A stretch of DNA of 33,241 nt. It comes from Planctomycetota bacterium. Lineage in GTDB: Bacteria; Planctomycetota; Phycisphaerae; SM23-33. The notes under the pieces were generated by a model that had not been told where the DNA came from, made no database searches, and was given only the letters and a program-made list of their open reading frames with translations. The stretch lies in the NCBI GenBank assembly GCA_026693065.1, contig JAPLNA010000215.1, forward strand, positions 4,176 to 37,416, in the 5' to 3' direction. Shown piece after piece: positions 7,867 to 15,517 of this stretch (its first letter is position 1; the number at the start of each line of letters is the position of its first letter). A program made the translations under genes and the position numbers.

Positions 7867-10443
7867 ATGGCTTTCCAACATGCGGCCATCTTCTGGACGG
7901 GTGCGGCGGCGGCGACGGTGCCGATCATCATCCACCTGCTCAACCGCACGCGGTTCCGCCCGCGGGTGTGGGCGGCCATGCAGTTCCTGCTGGACTCCCT
8001 CAAGAAGAACCGCCGTCGCCTCCGGATCGAGGAACTGATCCTGCTGGCCCTGCGGTGCGGGCTGCTCTTGGTGCTGGCGGCGGCGCTGGCGCGGTTCGGC
8101 GGCTGCGCCGCCATGAACCTCCTGCCCGGGCGCCACGGCGACAACCAGGCCGTCTTCCTCCTCGACGACAGCCTCTCGATGGGCCAGGGACGCGGCGGCG
8201 CCAGCGTCTTCTCGATGGCCTCGGCGGACCTGGCCGAACTGATCGGCCAGGTGCGGGAGGAAGCCCCGGGCACGCGACTGGCCGTGGTGCGGAGCAGCGA
8301 GGCCTCGCGCGGGAAGTTCCTCCAGGCGATGGAAGAGGTCAAGGACCCCGACGCCCTGGTCGCCAAGCTCCGCGCCCTGCACCCCACCGACACGCGGAGC
8401 GACCTGGCCGAGGCCCTCGCCGCCGCCAACGCCGCGTTCCATCCCGGCGGGACCGGGCGGGAACTGTTCGTCCTGAGCGACTTCCGCCGCGTCGACCTCA
8501 CCGAGAAGGAAACCGTCAAGCGGATCCAGAAGGAGCTGTCGGCCCTGACGGGGGCGGGGGTTCGCGTGACCGTGATCGACTACGGGCGCGACGGCGAGCG
8601 AAACCTCACGATGGAGAAGATGGAACTCGCCAGCCGCTACGTTCTGCAGGCGGGCAAGGGTCGCGAGCCGGCGCGGATTCGCCTGAGCGTCCGCAATAAC
8701 GGGGCCGCCCCCGCCCAGGACGTCGAGGTCAGCCTGGAGGCCGTCGCGGTCGAGAACGGCCAGCCGGTCGCCCAGCCGCTGCCCTCGCAGCGGATCGCGC
8801 GGATCGAGCCGTCAGCGACCGTCACGATCGAGTTCACGTATTCCCCCCTGCGGTCGGGGCCCGTCGCCGTGGTGGCCAAACTGCCCGACGACGAACTGCC
8901 CGGCGACAACCTCGCCCGTCTCGTGCTGGACGTCCGCCCGGACGTGCGGGCGTTGATCGTGGACGGCAACCTCGACCCGGCCGACCCGGAACGGGGCGAG
9001 GCGTTCTACTTCAAGTACGCCGTCGACCCCAACGGCGACGGGCAATACGGCTGCCGCCCGGACGTGATCGATCCGCGGGGGCTTTCCTCGGTGCGGTTCG
9101 CCGACTACGACGTGGTGGCCCTGCTGGACGTGCGGGCGTTCCCCGCCGAGGCCGCCTCGAACAACGGGGAGGCTTACCCCTCCGTGGCGGCCCTGGAGCG
9201 CTACGTCCGCCAGGGCGGCGGGCTGATGATCTTCACGGGCGAGAAGACCTGGCCGGAGTTCTACAACACGCGGCTGTACGCCGGCGGCGCGGGGCTCGTG
9301 CCCTTCAAGATCCAGCCGCGGCGAGGCGACCCGGCCACGGGGGAGTTCGTGCGGCTGGCGCCCGAGAGCATCGTGGACGAATCGCCGATGCAGATGTTCA
9401 CCCGGATCAAGCGAGAGGGCGTGGACATCAGCAGGCTGATGCGGTTCTACGCCTTCACCCCCTCGACGCCGGCCGCCCCGGTGAGTCCGCAACCCTACGC
9501 CGGCGAGCCCCGCGTTCTCGCGCGGTTCACCGACGCGGCCTCTTCCCCCGCCGTCGTCACCCGCGAGTTCGGCGCGGGGCGGACGCTCATGGTCTACACG
9601 TCGGCCTCGTTGCAGTGGACCGACTGGCCCAGCGACCCGGCGGGCACGAACGTGGCGTTCCTGCTGGACGCGGTCGGGACGTTGGGGCGGGCGCAGCGGG
9701 AGAGCTGGGCGGCCGTGGGCGAGCCGGTGGCGTACGACCTGCCCGCCGACCTTTCCTCGGCCCCGGTGACGCTGCGGACGCCGGGGTATCCCGCGTCGGA
9801 CCTGGTGACGCTGGCGCCCCGGACGCGGATGGAAGAGATCGCCGGCGATCTGAAGGAACTCGCCGCCCAGGCCGACAAGAGCAAGCCCGAGGACGCCCGG
9901 CTGGGCGAGGCCCTCAAGGCCGCCGCCGACACCGCCGTCGCCCAGACCGACGCCCGCGACCCGAAGGGGGCGAGGGAATCGTTGTCCAAGGTTCAGGCGG
10001 GCCTGACGCGCCCCGGCGCGACGGCGTGGGCGACGCGAGCGGCCGGGATGATCGCCGACGCCCTCGCCGCCGAGGACGACGCCCTGGCCGTGCGGCGGGT
10101 GGCCTATCGCGACGGCGACGTCGCCGGGCTCTACGTGCTCACCCTCGCCCCGCCGGGGGCCAGCCGGAAGGACCTGCTCTTCGCCCGCAACGCCGACGGC
10201 CTGGAAGGGCGGCTGGCGCACGGCGGGAAGGACGAGGTGGCCGCGGCGTTCGGCTCGGCCGCCGGCGACTACCGATACTTCCGCCGCGACCAGGCCGACC
10301 GCACCGAAAAGATGAAACTCCACCCCGAGTTGGAATACTGGGCCTGGGCGATGGGGGCGATGCTGGCGATGCTGGCGTTGGAGAGTTTCCTGGGCCAGCG
10401 GTTCGGTCACCATCCGCCGCCCAAGCCCAGCGGGAAGGGCTGA
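7867..10443 (+). CDS. BatA-like membrane protein with VWA and GATase-like domains
   Basis: An 858-residue protein of the aerotolerance-regulator N-terminal type. Residues 1-25 and 57-80 are membrane segments flanking the typical HLLNRTRFRPRVWAAMQFL and RRRLRIEELILLALR. A VWA domain follows, with the metal site LLDDSLSMG at about residue 98 and LFVLSDFRRVDL. Next come a CARDB/Ig-like region (residues 260-350) and an alpha/beta region resembling a class I glutamine amidotransferase fold (VRALIVDGN, YDVVALLDV, YVRQGGGLMIFTG). A final membrane helix lies at about residues 823-840 (WAWAMGAMLAMLALESFLG). About 100 helical residues (about 648-755) interrupt the late beta-rich part. The ATG at 7867 lacks a clear Shine-Dalgarno sequence. 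It is likely a membrane partner of the MoxR/DUF58 complex. Confidence 0.88.
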   Translation: MAFQHAAIFWTGAAAATVPIIIHLLNRTRFRPRVWAAMQFLLDSLKKNRRRLRIEELILLALRCGLLLVLAAALARFGGCAAMNLLPGRHGDNQAVFLLDDSLSMGQGRGGASVFSMASADLAELIGQVREEAPGTRLAVVRSSEASRGKFLQAMEEVKDPDALVAKLRALHPTDTRSDLAEALAAANAAFHPGGTGRELFVLSDFRRVDLTEKETVKRIQKELSALTGAGVRVTVIDYGRDGERNLTMEKMELASRYVLQAGKGREPARIRLSVRNNGAAPAQDVEVSLEAVAVENGQPVAQPLPSQRIARIEPSATVTIEFTYSPLRSGPVAVVAKLPDDELPGDNLARLVLDVRPDVRALIVDGNLDPADPERGEAFYFKYAVDPNGDGQYGCRPDVIDPRGLSSVRFADYDVVALLDVRAFPAEAASNNGEAYPSVAALERYVRQGGGLMIFTGEKTWPEFYNTRLYAGGAGLVPFKIQPRRGDPATGEFVRLAPESIVDESPMQMFTRIKREGVDISRLMRFYAFTPSTPAAPVSPQPYAGEPRVLARFTDAASSPAVVTREFGAGRTLMVYTSASLQWTDWPSDPAGTNVAFLLDAVGTLGRAQRESWAAVGEPVAYDLPADLSSAPVTLRTPGYPASDLVTLAPRTRMEEIAGDLKELAAQADKSKPEDARLGEALKAAADTAVAQTDARDPKGARESLSKVQAGLTRPGATAWATRAAGMIADALAAEDDALAVRRVAYRDGDVAGLYVLTLAPPGASRKDLLFARNADGLEGRLAHGGKDEVAAAFGSAAGDYRYFRRDQADRTEKMKLHPELEYWAWAMGAMLAMLALESFLGQRFGHHPPPKPSGKG

Positions 10444-10465
10444 AGGGCCCGCGACGATACCTGCC

Positions 10466-10702
10466 ATGGAACGACTGATCGAAACCATGTTCGGCCTGCC
10501 TGCCGGGGCGCTGTCCCGCGGGGACGAATGGAGCTTTGCCCTCGCCGGCGACCTGAGCGGGTACGCCAAGCTGGGCCTGATCGCCGCCGTGGCGTTCCTT
10601 TCGTACATCACCATCCGCAGCTACCGGCGGGAGGGCGACGCCCGCCCGCGCGTCAAGGCCCTGCTGGCGGGCCTGCGAATCCTGGTGATCCTGCTGGCCG
10701 TG
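10466..10702 (+). pseudogene. N-terminal fragment of a VWA/GATase-like membrane protein (frame broken)
   Basis: The ATG at 10466 opens a frame encoding an amphipathic start, a first membrane helix (YAKLGLIAAVAFLSYITI), a basic stretch (RSYRREGDARPRVK) and the beginning of a second helix (ALLAGLRILVILLAV). Meaningful coding then stops, and the frame runs on only as low-complexity translation. The protein resumes one frame away in the following entry, where an 18-codon segment homologous to the end of this fragment is repeated (12 of 18 residues identical). The fragment is therefore either the true N-terminus of the next gene displaced by a duplication and frameshift, or the remains of a paralogous gene whose 3' part was deleted. 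It starts 22 bases after the BatA-like stop. Confidence 0.6.
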
Positions 10703-10703
10703 G

Positions 10704-13112
10704 GCCCGCGCCAAGGCCGTTCTGGCCGGGCTGAGGATCGCCGCGATCGCCCTGGCGTTGGGGGTGCTGCTTCGCCCGGCCGTCGTCGTCCGGACCGCCC
10801 AGACGCTCTACCGCACGGTGATCGTGCTGGTGGACAACACGTACTCGATGAGCCGCAAGGACGACTACGCCGGCTCGGGGCAGGAGCAGGCGTTGGCCAA
10901 GTCGCTGGCGACGACGCCGGCGGCGCTGAAGGATCGCGAGCGGATCGGCCTGGCCGGCGACCTCCTGGGCCGGACCGACGGGCCCATCGACCGCATCGCG
11001 CGAGACCATCGCGTGGTCGTCATGGGCTTCGGGCGAAGCAACGAGAAACAGGAACGCTACACCCGCAAGCTGGGCGAGATCGCCCCCGCGGGCTCGCACG
11101 CCACGACCCGCCCGGCGGGCAAGCAGTGGCAGGACATGCTGGCGGGCCTGAAGGCCGACGGCATGGAGACCGACCTGGCCGCCGCCCTGTGGGACGCCCT
11201 GGAGGAAGGGCGGGGGTATCGCGTGGACGCGATCGTGCTGGCCGGCGACGGGCAGGACACCGCCGAACAGGCCGATGAACGCCTCCGGTCGGCCCTGGCG
11301 GAGGCCCGCAAACGCCTCGTGCCCATTCACGCCGTCTGCATCGGCGACGAGCGGCTGCGGAAGGCCGTGACCGACGTCGCCCTCGACGCCCCGCCCGACA
11401 TCCGTCCCGACGGCGAGACGGACTTCCTCGTGCGGCTCTCGCAGCGTCATTGCGACGGACAGGCGGCCACCGTGAAGTTGCTTCGTCGGGAGAAGCCCAC
11501 CGACCCCTGGACGCCCGCGGCCGACGAGAAGGCCATCGTGCTCCAGGGCGCCAAGCCCGCCCCCTCGCCTTCGCCCTCGCCCGAGCCGGGGGCGACCCCG
11601 CCGCCGCCGCCCGCGACCGCGAAGGAATGGCAGAGCGTGTCGCTCCGCCCCAAGGCCGAGGCCAGGCGAGACCAGGACTACACCGTCGAGTTCAAGGCCC
11701 TCGTCACCACGGGGGGCGTGGCGCGGGAATCCGCCGCCGTGCCCGTGACCGTGTCGGACAAGAAGATCAACGTGCTGTTCATCAGCGGCGACGGCGGGTG
11801 GGAGTTCCAGCGGCTCAAGGACCTGCTCTACCGCGCCAGCGACCGTTACCAGACGAGCATCTGGCAGCAGAACGCCGACCCGGAGGTCAACCAGGTGGCC
11901 TCGACGGGGATGAAGATCTCCCGCATTCCGCGGACGCTGGAGGAGCTGATGGGTTCCCCCGACGGTAAGACCTTCCCGGGCTACCAGGTGGTGATCCTCT
12001 ACGATCCGCAGCCGACGACGGACGGGTTCGACGACACGTTCATCAAGAACCTCGAGACGTTCGTCACGCGGCACAAGGGCGGGCTGTGTTACATCGCGGG
12101 CAACAAGTACGCCGAGAGCATGCTGGTGGGGGAGCGGCGGAGCAAGCCGCTGGCGGCCCTGCTGCCGGTGGACCTGGCCCGCAACCCCACCAACTACCCC
12201 GCGCGCATCAAGGACAAGCGACCGGCGCCCATGCCCCTGCGGCTGACCGTTCACGGCGTGGATCACCCGGTGATGCGCCTCGCCGACGACCTCGAGGAAT
12301 CCAAGGCCGCCTGGGCCATCCTGCCGGGCGTGTACTGGTCGCATCCGGTGACGCGGATGAAGCTGGTGGCGCGGGAGTTGGCGGTGAACCCGGCGGCCCA
12401 GACGTCGCGGGAGGCCATGGAGCCCGTCGTCGCGGTCATGCCCGCCGGCGGCAAGGTGATGTACATGGGCTCCGACGAGACGTGGCGGTGGCTGTTCGTG
12501 GGCGAGGGGCGGTACTACCGCCGGTTCTGGCACAACGCGATGCGTTACCTGGCCCCGCAGACGAAGGCCCGCCGGGTCGTCCTCTACACCGAGGGCGAGC
12601 AGTTCTATCAGACCGACAAGATCACCGTCTTCGCCGACGTGTTCGACAAGGACTTCAAGCCCTCCGGGGATGAGACGTTCACCGTCGAGGCCCTGGACAC
12701 CCAGACCGGGCGCGCCAGGCCCATCGTCCTGCGGGCCATCGACCCGAAGGACCGCCCGGGCCAGTTCAAGGGCACGTTTGCCCCCGACGCCACCGGCACG
12801 TTCAAGCTGACGGCCCTGCGGAACGATCCGCTGGGCGAGAAGATCGTCGAGACGAAGCGCGTGGTGATCAAGCCGCCCGACGCGGAAGTGCTCCGCCCGG
12901 AGGCCGACCCGGCGGAAATGGCGAAGATCGCCGGGCCCAACGCCCTGGCCGCCGCCGACGCCGGAACCCTCGCCGAGCGGATCCCCCCCGGGCGCGTGGT
13001 GTCTCCGCACGAGCAGAGGTATTCCCTCTGGGACACCTACGCGGTCCTCGGGGCGATCGTGGTGCTGCTGACGGTGGAATGGATCGTTCGCAAGAGACAC
13101 AACATGATCTGA
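10704..13112 (+). CDS. VWA / GATase-like membrane protein (N-terminus displaced by frameshift)
   Basis: The coding frame is recognisable from about 10704 (ARAKAVLAGLRIAAIALALG) although the first usable in-frame start codon is a TTG at 10758. The protein shows a membrane helix ending LLRPAVVV, then a VWA domain with the metal site VLVDNTYSMS at about 10824-10853, DAIVLAGDGQD, and a Ser/Pro-rich linker (bases 11559-11612). An Ig-like segment and a glutamine-amidotransferase-like region follow (INVLFISGDGGWEFQRLKDLL, YQVVILYDPQP, FVTRHKGGLCYIAGNKYA). A beta domain and a C-terminal membrane helix (AVLGAIVVLLTVEWIV) end the protein. It is related in architecture to the BatA-like protein upstream. 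It is probably an envelope partner of MoxR/DUF58, but as written it lacks its proper N-terminal membrane segment unless the frame is restored. Confidence 0.82.
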   Translation, partial: ARAKAVLAGLRIAAIALALGVLLRPAVVVRTAQTLYRTVIVLVDNTYSMSRKDDYAGSGQEQALAKSLATTPAALKDRERIGLAGDLLGRTDGPIDRIARDHRVVVMGFGRSNEKQERYTRKLGEIAPAGSHATTRPAGKQWQDMLAGLKADGMETDLAAALWDALEEGRGYRVDAIVLAGDGQDTAEQADERLRSALAEARKRLVPIHAVCIGDERLRKAVTDVALDAPPDIRPDGETDFLVRLSQRHCDGQAATVKLLRREKPTDPWTPAADEKAIVLQGAKPAPSPSPSPEPGATPPPPPATAKEWQSVSLRPKAEARRDQDYTVEFKALVTTGGVARESAAVPVTVSDKKINVLFISGDGGWEFQRLKDLLYRASDRYQTSIWQQNADPEVNQVASTGMKISRIPRTLEELMGSPDGKTFPGYQVVILYDPQPTTDGFDDTFIKNLETFVTRHKGGLCYIAGNKYAESMLVGERRSKPLAALLPVDLARNPTNYPARIKDKRPAPMPLRLTVHGVDHPVMRLADDLEESKAAWAILPGVYWSHPVTRMKLVARELAVNPAAQTSREAMEPVVAVMPAGGKVMYMGSDETWRWLFVGEGRYYRRFWHNAMRYLAPQTKARRVVLYTEGEQFYQTDKITVFADVFDKDFKPSGDETFTVEALDTQTGRARPIVLRAIDPKDRPGQFKGTFAPDATGTFKLTALRNDPLGEKIVETKRVVIKPPDAEVLRPEADPAEMAKIAGPNALAAADAGTLAERIPPGRVVSPHEQRYSLWDTYAVLGAIVVLLTVEWIVRKRHNMI

Positions 13113-13142
13113 CGGCCCGGTTCGTCAGAGGAGCGACAGACA

Positions 13143-15425
13143 GTGGAAACGGCGTTGCATCCTGAGATCCTCGGCAAGCTTTCGCTCCTGCGGCGCAGGC
13201 TGCGGGGGCGGCTGGCCGCCGAGGGCGCCGCGGCGGCCCTGCTCGTCCTGGTCGCCGGCGCCCTGGCCACCCTGGCGTTGGACTGGTCGCTTTCGCTGGA
13301 GCGACCGGCCCGGATCGTCCTGGTGGCCCTCTGGGCGGCCGGGCTGGCCGTCACGCTCTGGCGGCGGCTCGTCGGCCCCCTGACCGCCCCCATGACCACA
13401 CGGGACCTCGCCCTGCTCGTGGAAGACCGCCACCGCCAGATCGGCGACCGGCTCATCAGCGCCGTGCAGTTCGATTCCACCGGCCACCATGGCCCGGAAA
13501 GCCCCGCGCTCGTCGCGAGGGTCATCGCCCAGACCAACGAGATGGTCGCCGGGCTGGACGTCGCCGACATCGTCGAGCGGCGATTCGGGCGACGGCTCGT
13601 GCTGGCGGCGGCCTGTGCGATCGGCCTGCTGGCCGGGCTGTGCCTCTGGCAGGGCCCCCTGATGGCCTGCTGGTTCCAGCGAAACCTCTTGCTGGGCGAG
13701 ACTCCCTGGCCCCAGGACATCTACCTGACCGTGACCGTCCCGGGGCAGGAGGGGCCCGACTACGTCGCCGTCCGCGGGGAAGACCTGCGGCTGCTCGTGC
13801 AGGCCCGGCGGACCACCACCTCCGTCGCCTGGCCTGACGAGGTCACCCTCCACGTGCAAGGGTGGGACTCCCAGAAGATCGAGCCCGCCCGCTCCGACGC
13901 CAGCCGGTTCGTCCATACCCTGCGAGGCGTGAACGAGGAATTCGCCTTCTACGTCACCTGCGACCGCGACAAGCTCGACCGCCAGCGGCCCCACCGCGTC
14001 CGCGTGATCGATCCGCCCGGGCTCAAGGACGTCACCTTCGTGGTCCGCTACCCGGCCTATATGGTGCGGGACGAACCCACGGAAACCCTCGCCGGCCCGC
14101 GCAGCGGCATCAGCGTGCCCGTCGGGGCCGAGGTCTCCGTCCGCGCACTCGCCACCAAGGACATCACCCGCGCCCGCCTGCACCTGGAGGCCGCGGGCGT
14201 CGAGACCGTCACCGACATGACCATCAGCCCGGCGGAGGTCCGCGGGGAAGCCGCGCCGCGTCCCCGCCTGCTGTCGGGCCAGTTCGCCCTGCCCCCGGGC
14301 GAGTGGAAAGAGTCCCGAGGGCTTCGGATCAGCCTGGAAGACACCGACAAGGCCGCCAACCCCCGGGCCGCGATGTATCGCGTCGAGCCCCGCGCCGACA
14401 AGGCCCCCGAGGTGCGGCTGGGCAGTTACGACATCGGGCGGAAGATCACCGCGCGGGCGACGATCCCGCTGAGCGTTTCCGTCAAGGACGACAACGGGCT
14501 GGCGGACGTGTGGGCGGAACTGGGGAAGAAGGCGGACTTCGCCTCCCCGGGCCGCTGGCCCCTCCTGGGCAAGGCCGTCGGGGCCAGGCAGTTCGCCAGC
14601 CCCGACCCCGCCCGCACCAGCGAGAGAGGGTACGAACCCTTCAAGCTCGACATCGAGCCGCTGGGCCTGAAGGCCGACGATCAGGCCGACGTGTACGTCC
14701 GCGTTCGGGCGGCCGACAACATGCCGTCGGCCCTGTTCGGCGGGCCCAACGTGGCGGCCTCCGACAAGGTGCTGGTTTTCACCGTCGTCCCCGACGACGT
14801 GGTCTCGGACATTCTCTTGCAGCGGCAGCGAGGGCTTCGGGTGGACCTGGCCGCCGCCCGCGAGGAGCAGGGCAAGGCCCTGGCCAAGACGCAAGCGGCG
14901 GAGAAGGCCCTGCCCGACCGCGCCCAGGCCGCCGAGGCCCTCGAAGGATCCGCCCGCGGCCAGCAGGGGGTGTCGGCCTCGTGCTCCCGCGTGGCCGAGG
15001 GGTTCGTCCAGGTGCTCACCGAGATGGTCAACAACCGTCTGGGCACGCCCAAGGCGCACGACGTGCTGTCGCGGGAGGTCATCGAGCCGCTGCGGGCGGT
15101 GGTCGCCGACGGGCTGACGGTGGAGGGCTCGGCCCGGGCGGCGGTCAAGGAGACCGACCCGGCCAAACTCCGCGCTCAGATCGCCGAGATCCAGCGGCTG
15201 CAGCAGCAGATGCTGGCTCGGATGGACCGGATTCTGGATACAATGGAACAAGCCGCGAGCCTCCAGGAAGCCATTAACCGGGCGACGACGATCCGGAAGG
15301 CCCTGACGGAAGTGCAGGACAAGACCCGGGACTGGCTGGAAGGCGAGCTTCGCGGGATCGTCGCGCCGGAGGATGGCGGGGCGACCCGGCCGGCGACCCA
15401 GCCGGCCAGCCAGCCGGCGCCGTGA
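13143..15425 (+). CDS. Large DUF4175-like membrane protein of the MoxR operon
   Basis: A 760-residue protein starting at a GTG preceded by CAGAGGAG. Three N-terminal membrane helices are visible: residues about 31-49 (ALLVLVAGALATLALDW), 56-74 (RIVLVALWAAGLAVTLW) and 143-162 (RLVLAAACAIGLLAGLCLW). Between the second and third is LLVEDRHRQIGDRLISAVQF, a segment common to DUF4175-like proteins. A long periplasmic part of beta-rich Ig-like repeats follows (residues about 180-560; for example PGLKDVTFVVRYPAYM and LSVSVKDDNGLADVWAEL). The C-terminal 200 residues are helical and coiled-coil-like, ending in a PATQPASQPAP tail. The function is unknown. The position between the VWA gene and the secreted coiled-coil gene suggests a structural envelope component. 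No frame damage is seen here. Confidence 0.75.
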   Translation: METALHPEILGKLSLLRRRLRGRLAAEGAAAALLVLVAGALATLALDWSLSLERPARIVLVALWAAGLAVTLWRRLVGPLTAPMTTRDLALLVEDRHRQIGDRLISAVQFDSTGHHGPESPALVARVIAQTNEMVAGLDVADIVERRFGRRLVLAAACAIGLLAGLCLWQGPLMACWFQRNLLLGETPWPQDIYLTVTVPGQEGPDYVAVRGEDLRLLVQARRTTTSVAWPDEVTLHVQGWDSQKIEPARSDASRFVHTLRGVNEEFAFYVTCDRDKLDRQRPHRVRVIDPPGLKDVTFVVRYPAYMVRDEPTETLAGPRSGISVPVGAEVSVRALATKDITRARLHLEAAGVETVTDMTISPAEVRGEAAPRPRLLSGQFALPPGEWKESRGLRISLEDTDKAANPRAAMYRVEPRADKAPEVRLGSYDIGRKITARATIPLSVSVKDDNGLADVWAELGKKADFASPGRWPLLGKAVGARQFASPDPARTSERGYEPFKLDIEPLGLKADDQADVYVRVRAADNMPSALFGGPNVAASDKVLVFTVVPDDVVSDILLQRQRGLRVDLAAAREEQGKALAKTQAAEKALPDRAQAAEALEGSARGQQGVSASCSRVAEGFVQVLTEMVNNRLGTPKAHDVLSREVIEPLRAVVADGLTVEGSARAAVKETDPAKLRAQIAEIQRLQQQMLARMDRILDTMEQAASLQEAINRATTIRKALTEVQDKTRDWLEGELRGIVAPEDGGATRPATQPASQPAP

Positions 15426-15459
15426 GAGGCCGTTCGCGAAAGTGGCTAAGAAACCACGC

Positions 15460-15500
15460 CCGCGAACGTCGTAGTTCGCGGAGGCCCGCGGTCGCGGGCC
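15460..15500. promoter_or_regulatory. Two adjacent hairpins before the coiled-coil gene
   Basis: In the 92-base gap after the DUF4175-like gene, CCGCGAAC (15460-15467) pairs with GTTCGCGG (15474-15481) around a 6-base loop, and GGCCCGCG (15483-15490) pairs with CGCGGGCC (15493-15500) around GT. The CAGGAG ribosome-binding site of the next gene follows immediately at 15501. No T-run is present, so these are less like a terminator than an RNA processing, stability or translation-control structure. Confidence 0.5.
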
Positions 15501-15517
15501 CAGGAGTGTGAACGAGT

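Noticed and set aside
10653-13100. A minus-strand open frame of about 815 codons opposite the second VWA gene
   Set aside because: Low-complexity Gly/Arg/Val composition with no motif; it is a shadow of the real gene.
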